Notes: generated by a model not told the origin, from the letters alone. Shown: positions 48,938-58,940, counted from the first letter of the stretch. The stretch is 64,000 bases of DNA from Clostridium akagii DSM 12554 (GCF_000686725.1 NZ_JMLK01000008.1:124001-188000); one strand, 5' to 3'. Numbers and translations: made by a program.

Positions 48938-49216
48938 CATTGAAGAGAATAAGTAAATTCTACTTAGCTTAAAAGAGAGTTATCGGTTGGTGAGAGATGC
49001 AAAGCGACGTTGAATTGAATACATCTTAGAGCAGCACTCCGAAAGGTAATCCCAATTAGGAAGTTGACGATTTTGCACACGTTATAGTGCTAGAGTATAA
49101 ACAAAGTTCTTAATTTTGTCGTACTCGAAAAGGTAATTATCGTGAGATAATTACAAACCTAGGTGGTAACACGTGATTAATACTCCCGTCCTTTTAATTA
49201 AGGACGGGAGTTTTTT
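48938..49216 (+). ncRNA. T-box leader sensing tRNA-Tyr
   Basis: The leader has the AGAGAG and GGTTGGTGAGAGA stem I blocks, a specifier position reading TAC (Tyr, 49020-49022), the T-box AGGTGGTAACACG (49161-49173) and a terminator with stem ACTCCCGTCC/GGACGGGAGT and six T (49182-49216). Uncharged tRNA-Tyr would favour the antiterminator and expression of tyrS. The left edge is approximate. Confidence 0.95.
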
Positions 49217-49255
49217 ATTTATCCATCTAAAAGAAAATAGCAAATCAGCATTCTG

Positions 49256-49292
49256 TTATATTTCCTTTCAGATGCCTTATGCAAAAAAATAC
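49256..49292 (+). repeat. Copy of a short dispersed intergenic repeat
   Basis: TTCCTTTCAGATGCCTTA here is identical to the reverse complement at about 21320-21337. TTAGATGCCTTA followed by TGCAAAAAAA recurs at 7556-7580, and AGATGCCT forms a palindrome at 48002-48022. The copy here ends just before the tyrS ribosome site. Confidence 0.55.
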
Positions 49293-49312
49293 TGTAAGGA
49301 GGATTGTAAATT

Positions 49313-50506
49313 ATGAAATCTATTGAAGATCAACTGAAAATTATATTGAAAGGAACAGAGGATATTATAGGTATGGAAGGCCTTAAGGAAAAGCTAGCAG
49401 AAAATAGACCTTTAACTATTAAATTAGGATTAGATCCAAGTGCGCCCGATATACATTTAGGTCACACCGTTGTACTTAGGAAGGTAAAAGCCTTACAGGA
49501 TTTAGGCCATAATGTAGTACTAATAATTGGCGACTTCACCGGAATGATAGGGGATCCCACTGGTAAATCAAAAACGAGAAAATCACTTACCAAGGCTGAT
49601 GTAATAACCAATGCCAACACCTATAAAGAACAAATTTTCAAAGTATTAGATAAAAATAAAACTCAGGTGAGATTTAATAGCCAGTGGCTATCAAAACTTA
49701 CTATGGAAAATGCACTTAATCTAGCAGCTACAACCACCGTTGCTAGAATGCTTGAAAGAGATGATTTTAAAAACAGATACGAAAGCCAAACCCCTATATC
49801 AATTCACGAATTTTTTTATCCTCTGCTACAAGGATATGATTCAGTCGCAATTAAAGCTGACATTGAACTTGGTGGAACCGATCAAAGATTCAATGTGCTT
49901 ATGGGGAGAACTCTTCAAAAAGAAAATGGACAAAATCCACAATCAACAATTTTCATGCCACTACTCGAAGGAATTGATGGTGTTAAAAAAATGAGCAAAA
50001 GCCTTGGAAATTACATTGGTATTAATGAAGATCCAAACACTATTTATGAAAAAACTATGGGTATTCCTGATAATATGATTATAAAATATTATGAACTTAT
50101 AACAGATTTACATCCTGATGATATAAATATAATTAAGGAGCTTTTATCCAAAAGCACAACGAATCCAAGAGATATTAAGATGAATTTATCTAAGGAAATT
50201 GTGAAAATGTACTATGACCAAAATGCTTCAATTAAAGCTGAAGAAAGATTTAAAAGTATATTTCAAAAAAAGCAAATCCCCGATGATATAAATATACTAT
50301 GCGTAAACAAAAGCAATTTTGATATTGCTGATGTTTTAGTGAAGAATAAAATCGTACCAAGCAAAAGTGAATTTAGGAGGCTTGCTAGCCAAGGTGCCCT
50401 TAGAATAAATGGCAATAAAATATTTAATATATTAGAAATTCCTGCATCTGAGAGAATGCTTATACAAATAGGTAAAAAAATTTTTGTTAAGATTAATTTA
50501 GTTTAA
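49313..50506 (+). CDS. tyrS: Tyrosyl-tRNA synthetase
   Basis: This 397-residue class I synthetase has the HLGHT form of the HIGH motif (PSAPDIHLGHTVV), KKMSKSLGNYIG as KMSKS and a C-terminal S4-like domain (SKSEFRRLASQGALRINGN). AAGGAGG precedes the ATG. It is controlled by the T-box leader. It ends with a four-base overlap with the convergent deacetylase gene. Confidence 0.96.
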   Translation: MKSIEDQLKIILKGTEDIIGMEGLKEKLAENRPLTIKLGLDPSAPDIHLGHTVVLRKVKALQDLGHNVVLIIGDFTGMIGDPTGKSKTRKSLTKADVITNANTYKEQIFKVLDKNKTQVRFNSQWLSKLTMENALNLAATTTVARMLERDDFKNRYESQTPISIHEFFYPLLQGYDSVAIKADIELGGTDQRFNVLMGRTLQKENGQNPQSTIFMPLLEGIDGVKKMSKSLGNYIGINEDPNTIYEKTMGIPDNMIIKYYELITDLHPDDINIIKELLSKSTTNPRDIKMNLSKEIVKMYYDQNASIKAEERFKSIFQKKQIPDDINILCVNKSNFDIADVLVKNKIVPSKSEFRRLASQGALRINGNKIFNILEIPASERMLIQIGKKIFVKINLV

Positions 50507-51420
50507 TGTATTGTTTCAAAACCATATCCATTTTCCTTAAGATACTGTATAACTTCGGGTAGGGCTTGTACAGTATTTTTCTTTGGTCCTGCATCATGCA
50601 TTAAAACTACTACTGAATCAGATGATGCTGATGCAGTATTCACTTTTAAATTATTCATTAGTACTGGAACTGGTGGATTGCTACCTTCTGCATCCCCTGT
50701 TTCATCATTCCAATCTACATATGTGTATCCCGCTTTTACTGCCGCATCTCTATATGGAACTAATCTATTTCCATGTCCAAAATAGCCACCTGGAAATCTC
50801 ATAAGCTTTAAGCTATATTGATCGCCTAGTATGGATTTCAAAACTTGACCACATCTTTCCACATCATCAAGAAAATTTTGTGGTCCTTCTTTATAACTAC
50901 TTGGATGACTATATGTATGATTTCCAACCACATTTCCTTCATTTACTTCTCTCTTAACAAGGTCCGCATTTCTTTCCGCATTTTGGCCAATTAAAAAAAA
51001 TGTTGCTTTTATAGCATTTTGATTTAATATTTGTAATATAGATGTAGTATTCTCAGATGGACCATCATCAAACGTTAAATATGCGATTTTTTTACCATCT
51101 GTTCTCTTTGTTTTCCAAGGTGCAAATTCTCCTGGGGGCTGATTAAATGCATTTCGGGCCTTCTCTAAATCCAATTGTTTTGCTGCAAGTTTTCTATTTT
51201 CTTCAATTTTAACTAAATATTGTTTTTTAATTATCTCAGCATTCTTTATGCTTCTAATTCTATCTTGTTTCATAGCATTAATGCTATTTGCTTTAGATCT
51301 TTGGGCTACTATAAATACACCTGTTGTGCCTAGAACCACCATACATATAAATACAACCACACCTGTTATAAATATTTTTTTCCTTCTAATTCTGGATTTG
51401 TGCATATCCATTATTAACAT
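50503..51420 (-). CDS. Membrane-anchored polysaccharide deacetylase
   Basis: This 305-residue protein has an N-terminal anchor (about 14-38), a short charged linker and a NodB domain with TFDDGPSENT, VVGNHTYSHPSS, RFPGGYFG and VVLMHDAG, all metal and catalytic residues present. It deacetylates peptidoglycan or another N-acetyl glycan outside the cell. Its stop overlaps the tyrS stop, so the two convergent genes share bases with no room for a terminator between them. Confidence 0.92.
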   Translation of the reverse strand: MLIMDMHKSRIRRKKIFITGVVVFICMVVLGTTGVFIVAQRSKANSINAMKQDRIRSIKNAEIIKKQYLVKIEENRKLAAKQLDLEKARNAFNQPPGEFAPWKTKRTDGKKIAYLTFDDGPSENTTSILQILNQNAIKATFFLIGQNAERNADLVKREVNEGNVVGNHTYSHPSSYKEGPQNFLDDVERCGQVLKSILGDQYSLKLMRFPGGYFGHGNRLVPYRDAAVKAGYTYVDWNDETGDAEGSNPPVPVLMNNLKVNTASASSDSVVVLMHDAGPKKNTVQALPEVIQYLKENGYGFETIH

Positions 51421-51508
51421 AACTACATTTCAGCTCCCTTATATTATATATCTTACATTATAAGTTATATTTCATCAATATTTTTAAATTAGTACATATA
51501 TATACTAC

Positions 51509-51554
51509 AAGAAAGTCTTAACAATTAATAGTAAACAATTGTTAAGACTTTCTT
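51509..51554 (-). terminator. Terminator after the purH-like gene
   Basis: AAGAAAGTCTTAACAATT pairs perfectly with its complement (18 pairs) around a ten-base loop; the minus strand continues GTAGTATA with few T. It lies between the purH-like stop and the deacetylase promoter region. Confidence 0.7.
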
Positions 51555-51607
51555 AAGATTATATTTAGTTTATAAAATCATTGCTATTTTTTATGCTCTT
51601 TAGCTAG

Positions 51608-52783
51608 TTAATGATGGAATAATCTTATTCCCGAACAAGCCATTACCATTTTATATTCATTACATGCCTGAATTACCAAATCATCTCTTATTGATCCACC
51701 TGCCTGAACTATATATTTAACTCCGCTTTTAGCCGCTCTATCAATGTTATCTCTAAATGGGAAAAATGCATCTGAGCTCAAGGAAACTCCAGTAAGTTTA
51801 GAAAGCCACTCATCTTTTTCTTTTTTACTAAGTGTTTCTGGTATATTATTAAACACCCTAGCCCATCCTAATTTCTCCTGATCAGTTACATCATCCCTAA
51901 GATATTGATCAATTACATTATCTCTTTCAGGTATTTTGACTTCATCCTTAAAAGGTAAGTTTAGCACTGAAGGATGTTGTCTTAAAAACCAAATATCAGC
52001 TTTTGATGCTGCAAGCCTCACGCAATGAACTCTTGACTGCTGACCTGCGCCAACTCCAATTGCCTGACCATCCAATGCAAAACAAACAGAGTTTGATTGA
52101 GTATATTTTAAAGTAATGGTAGCAATAAGCAAATCACGTTTTGCTTCCTCCGTAATATATTTATCATCAGTTACAATATTTTTTAACAAGTCATCTTTTA
52201 TAGCAATATTATCTCTTTTCTGCTGAAAAGTTATCCCATATATTTCTCTTTTCTCTATTTCCTCAGGTTCATAATTTAAATCCATCTTAATTACACAATA
52301 GTTACCTTTTTTCTTTGACATCAATATTTCTAATGCTTCTTCGCTATAACCAGGTGCTATTATTCCATCCGAAACAGATCTTTTTAATATTGTGGCTGTT
52401 GCCACATCAACAATATCACTAATTGCTACAAAATCCCCATAAGAAGACATTCTATCTGCTCCCCTAGCTCTTGCATAAGCTGTAGCTACAGGTGTTAATT
52501 CTATGTCTTCTACTCCATAGGCTTTTTTAAGCACACTACTAAGTGGTACGCCAACTGCTGCTCCAGCTGGACTAACATGTTTAAATGAAGCGGCTGAAGG
52601 AAGCCCCGTAGCTTCCTTTAGTTCTTTTACCAGTTGCCAAGAATTAAATGCATCCATGAAATTTATGTACCCGGGTTTGCCATTTAATATTTCAAATGGC
52701 AGCTCTCCTTTTTTATCATAAATTTTTGCAGGTATTTGATGTGGGTTACAACCATATTTTAAGGTCACTTCTTGATTTTTCAT
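51608..52783 (-). CDS. purH: AICAR transformylase, stand-alone (purH-like without IMP cyclohydrolase)
   Basis: This 391-residue protein is the AICAR formyltransferase half of PurH: LKYGCNPHQ, SFKHVSPAGAAVG (catalytic His), AYARARGADRMSSYGDFVA, QTQSNSVC-like TQSNSVCFALDG, IGVGAGQQSRVHC and DAFFPFRDNID. The MGS-like IMP cyclohydrolase domain that normally precedes it (about 190 residues) is missing, so that step must be done by another protein. It follows a ZTP riboswitch, which senses the same intermediate (ZMP), consistent with the call. Confidence 0.92.
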   Translation of the reverse strand: MKNQEVTLKYGCNPHQIPAKIYDKKGELPFEILNGKPGYINFMDAFNSWQLVKELKEATGLPSAASFKHVSPAGAAVGVPLSSVLKKAYGVEDIELTPVATAYARARGADRMSSYGDFVAISDIVDVATATILKRSVSDGIIAPGYSEEALEILMSKKKGNYCVIKMDLNYEPEEIEKREIYGITFQQKRDNIAIKDDLLKNIVTDDKYITEEAKRDLLIATITLKYTQSNSVCFALDGQAIGVGAGQQSRVHCVRLAASKADIWFLRQHPSVLNLPFKDEVKIPERDNVIDQYLRDDVTDQEKLGWARVFNNIPETLSKKEKDEWLSKLTGVSLSSDAFFPFRDNIDRAAKSGVKYIVQAGGSIRDDLVIQACNEYKMVMACSGIRLFHH

Positions 52784-52815
52784 TTTAATTTCCCTCCAAT
52801 AATAATTTTTAACGC

Positions 52816-52852
52816 AAAAAAGCCTGAGAAAATTTTTATAATTTACCCAGGC
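52816..52852 (-). terminator. ZTP riboswitch terminator
   Basis: GCCTGGGTAAATT pairs with AATTTTCTCAGGC, followed by TTTTTT. The left arm (GCCTGGG) is the conserved 3' block of the aptamer, the standard overlap in ZTP riboswitches. Confidence 0.9.
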
Positions 52853-52911
52853 GGTCGATTTTCTTTAATCATGTTCCCCATGGTGAACTCCATTTCCGCC
52901 AGTTACATGAT
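52843..52911 (-). ncRNA. ZTP (pfl) riboswitch
   Basis: On the minus strand AACTGGCGG, a hairpin (ATGGAGTTCACCAT), GGGGAACATGAT and ACCGCCTGGGTAA match the pfl/ZTP aptamer blocks in order; ATCATGT pairs with ACATGAT as P1. ZMP binding prevents the terminator and turns on the AICAR transformylase gene. Confidence 0.92.
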
Positions 52912-52931
52912 TACCTTTTCATTTTATTAGA

Positions 52932-52960
52932 ATTATATTATATTGAAAATATAATGTCAA
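52932..52960 (-). promoter_or_regulatory. Sigma-A promoter of the purH-like gene
   Basis: TTGACA (52960-52955), a 17-base spacer and TATAAT (52937-52932), about 20 bases before the aptamer. Confidence 0.88.
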
Positions 52961-53023
52961 ACAATCATAATTTCAACTATATTATTTCACTTCCCTTGTT
53001 ATATTTTGTATTCGTTTTCATTT

Positions 53024-53074
53024 TTATATAATTATATATATACTTTTGTTAAAAGTATATATATAATTATATAA
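53024..53074. repeat. Perfect AT palindrome upstream of the chemoreceptor gene
   Basis: TTATATAATTATATATATAC and the next TTTT form a 24-base arm matched perfectly by its complement after a three-base GTT loop. The sequence AAAGTATACTTT follows at 53073-53084, repeating the inner part. It lies 57 bases before the chemoreceptor start codon. It could be a cruciform site, an operator or a terminator for the unseen strand. Confidence 0.75.
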
Positions 53075-53130
53075 AGTATACTTTTATATTTTATTTATCT
53101 AACTATCATAATTCACAAGGAGGTATTTAC

Positions 53131-55170
53131 ATGAAGCTCAGAAAAAAAATTCCACTAGTTATAATAAGTTTAATTATTTCATCAATAGGAGTAATATGTG
53201 TTCTAGTTTATTTTCAGTTTTCTAATATTTTGCTCAGTCAAATGAAAAGTAATATGGCAACATCCTCAGCAGGTTATATGGAAACTCTAAATATTATGTC
53301 ACAGAAACAACAGCTCGATGTTGCTAGGCTTGCTCAAAGTAAAGATATTATCGAATTGGCGCAAAAAAGAAAACTGCTAGGAACTTCGGAAGATTCGGAT
53401 TTCCAAACTACGAGAAGTCAAAATAATGATAATATGAAAGCATATGTTACCAGCACAGATTTTATTGACCATACCTATTTAGTTGATAAAAATAATATGT
53501 TATATTCAGATAGTAATGTGATGTTAAGAGATCAGGATGTATCAAACACTAGTTATAATTCATCCGCTCAAAGCGGTAAGGCTATTATTGGACAAGTACA
53601 TATATCACCTAATACTAGTTCCTTGGTTGTGGATTTTACAAGTCCCATAATTTATAAAAACGTTAACTTAGGTTATGTCGATTCTTCTGTGTATGCATTA
53701 AGCTTTGCTAAATATTTATCTGATATTAAAGTATCAAATTATAGTTCAAGCTATGCATATTTAACAGATAATAAAGGGCTAACCATATATGACCCTGATG
53801 CATCCAAAATAGGTAAACAAGTTGATATAAGTAAAATCAAAGAAGTAGTAAACAAATTGAAAAATGGCGCATCAGTAAAACCTCAATCCGTTGAGTATAC
53901 TCTGAGTGGTGTGGATAAAATAGCTTATTATCAAATCATTCCTGGGACCAACTGGATATTAACTATATCGGTTGATAACTCTGAAGTAATGAGTCAAATT
54001 CATAAATCAATTTTATCAATCCTAGAATTAGCTTTATTAATTGCCTTAGTAGCCATTGGTATAGGCTTAATCTTATCCAAATCAATAACAAAGCCACTAA
54101 AAGATGTAACCTTTGCTGTTAACGAAACTTCCGAATTAAGTCTTGCTAGTAGTGAAAAAATCAAATCATTGATAAAACGTAAGGATGAAATTGGTGATAT
54201 TGGAAGATCAATTTTTAAAATGCGAACCTCACTACGAAAAATTGTTGAAGATATAAAATCAGCATCAGCTAATATAAATGGTAATGCTGATTTTGTAAAT
54301 ATGCTTACTCATGAGCTAGAAAAATACACACAAGAAACATCTATGGAAATTCAATCAATATCCGCTGGTCTTGAGGAAACTGCTGCTGCTTCTGAGGAAA
54401 TTTCTGCTGCTTCAAATGAAATGGAACAATCTGTTTTAGATGTTACAACTAGAGCCCAAGATGGTTCAAATGAAGCTGAGGATATTTCAAAAAGAGCTGA
54501 GTCCCTTAAAACTTCATCAATAAATTCAAGAGATAATACAAGGAATATTTATGATCAAGTTAAGATGGAACTTGAAAAATCAATATCCGCTTCAAAAAAT
54601 GTTAATGAGATAAACAACCTCACTGCATCAATACTAGCAATTTCAGAACAAACTAATCTTTTAGCCCTTAATGCAGCTATAGAAGCTGCTAGAGCTGGTG
54701 ATGCTGGAAAAGGGTTTGCTGTTGTTGCTGAAGAGGTACGAAAGTTAGCGGAAGAATCAGCTAAAGCTACTCAAAATATTCAGAGTGTGGTAAAAACAGT
54801 TATAACATCAGTAAATAGTTTAAGTATGAATTCAGGAAAGCTTCTAACCTTTATGGATGAAGACATAAATAATGATTATGATAAATTTATTGATATAGGA
54901 AATGAATACAGCAATGATGCAAAAATTGTTAAGGAGTTCATGTTGCATTTTAGTTCTATTTCTAAAGAATTAAATACATCTATATTCGGTATCGTTACCG
55001 CTATAGATGAAGTATCCCAAACCGTTAGCAGTGGTTCTTCTGGCATATCCAATATTTCTAATAAGACTTTAACCATAACGGAACGGCTTAAAGACATAAG
55101 TGAAAGTACAGGAGAGACTAAAGGGAACGCTGATAAGCTTCATGAATTAATTTCTAAGTTTAAACTTTAA
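53131..55170 (+). CDS. Methyl-accepting chemotaxis protein
   Basis: This 679-residue receptor has a membrane helix (about 8-30), a periplasmic-type dCache sensor (about 35-285), a second helix (about 290-312), a HAMP region ([10 protein letters not shown] on) and a signalling domain whose tip reads [20 protein letters not shown] and [18 protein letters not shown]. The ligand is unknown. AAGGAGG precedes the ATG. It is monocistronic, with a hairpin terminator at 55178. Confidence 0.95.
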   Translation: MKLRKKIPLVIISLIISSIGVICVLVYFQFSNILLSQMKSNMATSSAGYMETLNIMSQKQQLDVARLAQSKDIIELAQKRKLLGTSEDSDFQTTRSQNNDNMKAYVTSTDFIDHTYLVDKNNMLYSDSNVMLRDQDVSNTSYNSSAQSGKAIIGQVHISPNTSSLVVDFTSPIIYKNVNLGYVDSSVYALSFAKYLSDIKVSNYSSSYAYLTDNKGLTIYDPDASKIGKQVDISKIKEVVNKLKNGASVKPQSVEYTLSGVDKIAYYQIIPGTNWILTISVDNSEVMSQIHKSILSILELALLIALVAIGIGLILSKSITKPLKDVTFAVNETSELSLASSEKIKSLIKRKDEIGDIGRSIFKMRTSLRKIVEDIKSASANINGNADFVNMLTHELEKYTQETSMEIQSISAGLEETAAASEEISAASNEMEQSVLDVTTRAQDGSNEAEDISKRAESLKTSSINSRDNTRNIYDQVKMELEKSISASKNVNEINNLTASILAISEQTNLLALNAAIEAARAGDAGKGFAVVAEEVRKLAEESAKATQNIQSVVKTVITSVNSLSMNSGKLLTFMDEDINNDYDKFIDIGNEYSNDAKIVKEFMLHFSSISKELNTSIFGIVTAIDEVSQTVSSGSSGISNISNKTLTITERLKDISESTGETKGNADKLHELISKFKL

Positions 55171-55177
55171 ATTAAAT

Positions 55178-55233
55178 AATAAAATAAGCTACACAGAATG
55201 GGATAATCTCATTTTGTGTAGCTTATTTTATTA
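55178..55233. terminator. Terminator after the chemoreceptor gene
   Basis: AATAAAATAAGCTACACA pairs with TGTGTAGCTTATTTTATT, with an extra AATG/CATT step (G-U pairs allowed). The loop is short and a T-rich tail follows. Confidence 0.88.
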
Positions 55234-55432
55234 TATTCAACGGAAAATCCTAATGCATAACGACCAAAATATTTGGTATACTACAACCCTTGTAGCCTTT
55301 AATGTATTTCATAGATGACTTTAGAGAATCAATATGCAACCAATATGGTATAATATATACAAAAACTTATTTGTCTTGGCTATTTTGTGCTATGCCTAAC
55401 TAGTATCTAAAACTTTGAAAAGAGGTAATTTA

Positions 55433-56419
55433 ATGAAGAGAATCATTATAATATTTACTGGAGGCACGATTTCCATGAAGACTGATGAAGAAAATAATAG
55501 TGCTGCAGTGCCTTCTATGAACGGAGAAGATATTTTGAAACTAACACCGGGAATTGAAACCATTGCCACCATTGACCTTTTTAATTTTGCAATGCTTCCT
55601 GGCCCCCATATTACTCCAGAAAAAATGCTTCAACTGTCAAATTTCATACAACATAAAATTAGTTTTGAAGGTTACGATGGAGTAGTAGTTACTCATGGTA
55701 CCGATTCATTAGAGGAGACATCCTACCTTGTTGACTTACTATATAATGGTGAAAAGCCTATAATCTTTGTTGGTTCCATGAGAAATAGCTCCCAGCTGGG
55801 ATGGGATGGACCGTCGAACCTTATTGACGCAGTGCGTACTGCTGCATCAGATGATTCTAAAAACAGAGGTGTCATGGTTGTAATGAATGGTGAAATTCAC
55901 TCTGCGTCTCAAGTTACAAAGACAAATACCCATACTCTAGATACATTTAAAAGTTTGGATTTTGGTCCTATTGGTTCTATTGACAATAATAAAGTGTATT
56001 TTCATTTCAGTTACACCAAACGTGAATATATTGGTGCAAAAAAAATAAACTCCAATATAGACCTAATAAAATGTGGCTGCGGAATGGATGACCGCCTTTT
56101 AAAATTCTGTGTTGATTCTAAAACTAGTGGCATTATTATAGAAGGCATGGGAAGAGGCAACATCCCTCCAACCATGGTCCCTGGTATTGAATATGCCATA
56201 AATCAAAGCATACCTGTTATCTTGGTTTCAAGATGTTTAATGGGTAAAGTACTTGATGATTATGGTTATGAAGGAGCTGGGCGAGAACTTACAGACAAAG
56301 GTGTCATTTTAGGTGATAATCTTCCTGGACAAAAGGCTAGAGTCAAACTTATGGTTGCTTTAGGTTTCACCAGTAGCTTACGTGAAATAAAAAAGATTTT
56401 TGAGGAAGGTCATTATTAA
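55433..56419 (+). CDS. L-asparaginase (type I/AnsA-like)
   Basis: This protein (328 residues from MKRIIIIFTG) has the two threonine active-site motifs IFTGGTISM and VVTHGTDSLEE, and SRCLMGKVLDDYG near the end. It hydrolyses asparagine to aspartate and ammonia. The ATG at 55433 follows AAGAGG; an in-frame TTG 18 bases earlier does not. It lacks a signal peptide, so it is cytoplasmic. It is monocistronic, preceded by a TATAAT at about 55348. Confidence 0.92.
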   Translation: MKRIIIIFTGGTISMKTDEENNSAAVPSMNGEDILKLTPGIETIATIDLFNFAMLPGPHITPEKMLQLSNFIQHKISFEGYDGVVVTHGTDSLEETSYLVDLLYNGEKPIIFVGSMRNSSQLGWDGPSNLIDAVRTAASDDSKNRGVMVVMNGEIHSASQVTKTNTHTLDTFKSLDFGPIGSIDNNKVYFHFSYTKREYIGAKKINSNIDLIKCGCGMDDRLLKFCVDSKTSGIIIEGMGRGNIPPTMVPGIEYAINQSIPVILVSRCLMGKVLDDYGYEGAGRELTDKGVILGDNLPGQKARVKLMVALGFTSSLREIKKIFEEGHY

Positions 56420-56571
56420 CACCCCCAAATGATAAGCATTACGTATATTTTTTAGGCTTATCTGCCTTCAAACCTCTACTTTAAATGTTTTTTCATTATT
56501 TCCATATACTTTATCAATATATAATAGTATGATGAAGTGTAGTAAAAAATAAATCATATGAGGTAAAATTA

Positions 56572-58017
56572 ATGAGTGAATCGAATTTTAGAAATTTTGG
56601 TCTAAGCGACGAAATATTAGAATCAATAGAAAAACTAGGATATAAAAATCCATCAGAGGTTCAAGAAAAGGTTATACCATTGATTCTTAATTATAGAGAT
56701 GTTATAGCAAAGTCCCAGACAGGTAGTGGTAAAACTGCAGCTTTTGCCATACCTATATGTGAAAAATTGGAATTAGAAGAAAATGATCCACAGGTATTAG
56801 TTCTTTCTCCTACCCGTGAATTATCACTTCAAATAAAACAAGATTTTTTAGACATAGGAAGATTTAAACGTTTAAGATGTGCTGCGATATTTGGTAAAGA
56901 ACCTATACGTGATCAAATAAAAGCGCTTAAACAAAGGATTCACATTATAGCTGGTACGCCAGGAAGAATTTTGGATCACATAAGACGTAATACAATAAAC
57001 TTAAAAAAAATAAAGTATTTAGTTATAGATGAAGCTGATGAAATGCTTAGTATGGGCTTTATAGATGAAGTTACAGCTATAATTAGAAATCTACCTAAGA
57101 ATAGATTAACTCTACTTTTTTCTGCAACCATTTCACCTGAAATACTTCATTTATGTAATACATATATGCGTAATCCAGTTAATATCGAAATTAATGCAAA
57201 AAGTTCCGTAGCTGATCGAATTGAACAATTATATTATGAAGTAGAACGAGATGAAAAACCCGATTTATTAAACAAAATAATATACAGCAGCAGGCCTGAA
57301 AGCTCAATTATATTTTGTAGAACTAAAGATAATGTAGATGAACTTTATTTGAATATGAAAAAAACCGGATTCTCCTGTGATGAGCTTCACGGTGGAATGC
57401 TTCAAGTTGACAGAACTAAAGTAATCAATAGTTTTAAAAGAGGAGAATTTATGTTTTTAGTGGCAACCGATGTAGCTGCTAGAGGTCTTGATGTAGAAAA
57501 CATAACCCATGTAATAAACTATGATATACCTATGGAAAAAGAAAGTTATGTTCATAGGATAGGACGAACCGGTCGTGCTGGAAAAAACGGTGTTGCCATA
57601 ACCTTTGTTTCTCCTAGAGAATATAGATTTCTTCAAGAAATCGAAGAACATTTTGAGTTTGAAATTAAAAGAGGTGTTATTCCATCCATTGAAGAGGTTA
57701 AAGAAGGAAAATCGTTGTTCATTGAAAACCTTAAAGTTAAACCTGAGCTTAAAAAAGCTAAAAATAGTGAGTTAAACCAAGAAATCACAAAGATATATAT
57801 AAGTGCTGGGAAAAAGAAAAAAATAAGACCAGGAGATATAGCTGGTACAATTTCAAGTATTGAGGGAATAAACCCGGATGATATTGGTATAATAGAAATT
57901 CAAGATACTTTTTCTTATGTTGATATACTTAATGGTAAAGGTGAAATGGTAATGGAAGCCTTAAAAAATAAAAGCATAAAAGGAAAAACAATAAGAGTCG
58001 CAAAGGCACAAAAATAA
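56572..58017 (+). CDS. DEAD-box RNA helicase with DbpA-type RNA-binding domain
   Basis: This 481-residue helicase has the Q motif, motif I (AKSQTGSGKTAA), PTRELSLQ, TPGR, DEAD (VIDEADEML), SAT, and the C-terminal RGLDVENI and HRIGRTGRAG motifs. Residues about 405-480 form a DbpA/CsdA-like RNA-binding domain (KIYISAGKKKKIRPGDIAGT), which in DbpA/YxiN binds 23S rRNA. A role in ribosome assembly is inferred. It is monocistronic with a terminator at 58054. Confidence 0.93.
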   Translation: MSESNFRNFGLSDEILESIEKLGYKNPSEVQEKVIPLILNYRDVIAKSQTGSGKTAAFAIPICEKLELEENDPQVLVLSPTRELSLQIKQDFLDIGRFKRLRCAAIFGKEPIRDQIKALKQRIHIIAGTPGRILDHIRRNTINLKKIKYLVIDEADEMLSMGFIDEVTAIIRNLPKNRLTLLFSATISPEILHLCNTYMRNPVNIEINAKSSVADRIEQLYYEVERDEKPDLLNKIIYSSRPESSIIFCRTKDNVDELYLNMKKTGFSCDELHGGMLQVDRTKVINSFKRGEFMFLVATDVAARGLDVENITHVINYDIPMEKESYVHRIGRTGRAGKNGVAITFVSPREYRFLQEIEEHFEFEIKRGVIPSIEEVKEGKSLFIENLKVKPELKKAKNSELNQEITKIYISAGKKKKIRPGDIAGTISSIEGINPDDIGIIEIQDTFSYVDILNGKGEMVMEALKNKSIKGKTIRVAKAQK

Positions 58018-58053
58018 AAAGTGACAAATTTCAAGTTGCAAGTGATAAGTTAA

Positions 58054-58096
58054 AAGCCCTAATAATCGGAAGATATTTTCCAATTATTAGGGCTTT
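58054..58096 (+). terminator. Terminator after the DEAD-box helicase gene
   Basis: AAGCCCTAATAATCGGAA pairs with TTCCAATTATTAGGGCTT (one or two mismatches), followed by TTTTT. Confidence 0.9.
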
Positions 58097-58164
58097 TTTA
58101 TTTTTAGATTATTGTGCCGCAGCAGAAGATCCTCATTACTTTGTATCTTGTATCCGCTTCTCTA

Positions 58165-58935
58165 CTATTCTTTTACCCAATAATGGCTACAATCTTTAGT
58201 TCTATCTAAAAATCCATATTCAATCAATGCTCTTCTTATCGTAGCATAATCCTCATATATCCTTTTTAACACAAGATTAATATCCTTTTCAGAATAATCT
58301 TTTGAAGGTTTAAAGTTCTTAATTATTTCTCCAAGAACAATAATCTTCTTCTTCTCCTTAGAGGGATATTTCTTTATAGTGCCATTCTCATCCATATATA
58401 TATTTATAACCTCAGCCTTCTCATCATCAGTTATATTAAATCTACTATCTAATGTTGTAGCTGTCTTGTGAGCATCACAAATTATTCCTTTATCAAGTTT
58501 ACTTATTTTTTTATCAGTATTTTCTGATAACAATTCCATAATTGCCAAAAATAATTTAGCTTGTTTTTCTTTTTCCCTTAATTTGAAACGGTGGTTTCTT
58601 ATAGTTGAGGTTGCAATGCCAAGTTGATTTGATATTTCTTTATCTGATATTCCTAAGGAAAACAATTTTATTAATTGATTTTGTGCTTCAGATATTCCGG
58701 TGAAAGTTGAATTCATATTTAACAAATATTGAAGCATTGAATTATGTTTCTCTTTAATGTGAATCTCCACAGTTTTTTTTGCTTCATAAAATACTGGTCC
58801 TACTTGATATATTCTGCCTAGAGTAAAAGTTTCTCCACAAATTAGACATTGAAACTTTTCTGCATCCTGAATATATCCTTTTTTTATTTCTTCTTTACTC
58901 GCGTTCCAAAATTGCTCATTTGATTTTGACTCCAT
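58165..58935 (-). CDS. Putative regulator: zinc-finger-like segment, LuxR-type HTH and DUF2087
   Basis: This protein (256 residues from MESKSNEQFW) has CLICGETF with two later His (EIHIKEKH), a possible Cys2His2 zinc site, a LuxR/GerE-like helix-turn-helix (GISDKEISNQLGIATSTIRN) at about 95-125 and a C-terminal DUF2087 domain (GTIKKYPSKEKKKIIVL to RRALIEYGFLDRT...YW). DUF2087 is common in small Firmicutes transcription regulators. The ATG at 58935 has AAGGGTGA upstream; a GTG nine bases earlier is too close to it. It follows the DUF2087 gene at 58941. Confidence 0.8.
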   Translation of the reverse strand: MESKSNEQFWNASKEEIKKGYIQDAEKFQCLICGETFTLGRIYQVGPVFYEAKKTVEIHIKEKHNSMLQYLLNMNSTFTGISEAQNQLIKLFSLGISDKEISNQLGIATSTIRNHRFKLREKEKQAKLFLAIMELLSENTDKKISKLDKGIICDAHKTATTLDSRFNITDDEKAEVINIYMDENGTIKKYPSKEKKKIIVLGEIIKNFKPSKDYSEKDINLVLKRIYEDYATIRRALIEYGFLDRTKDCSHYWVKE

Positions 58936-58940
58936 GTTAT

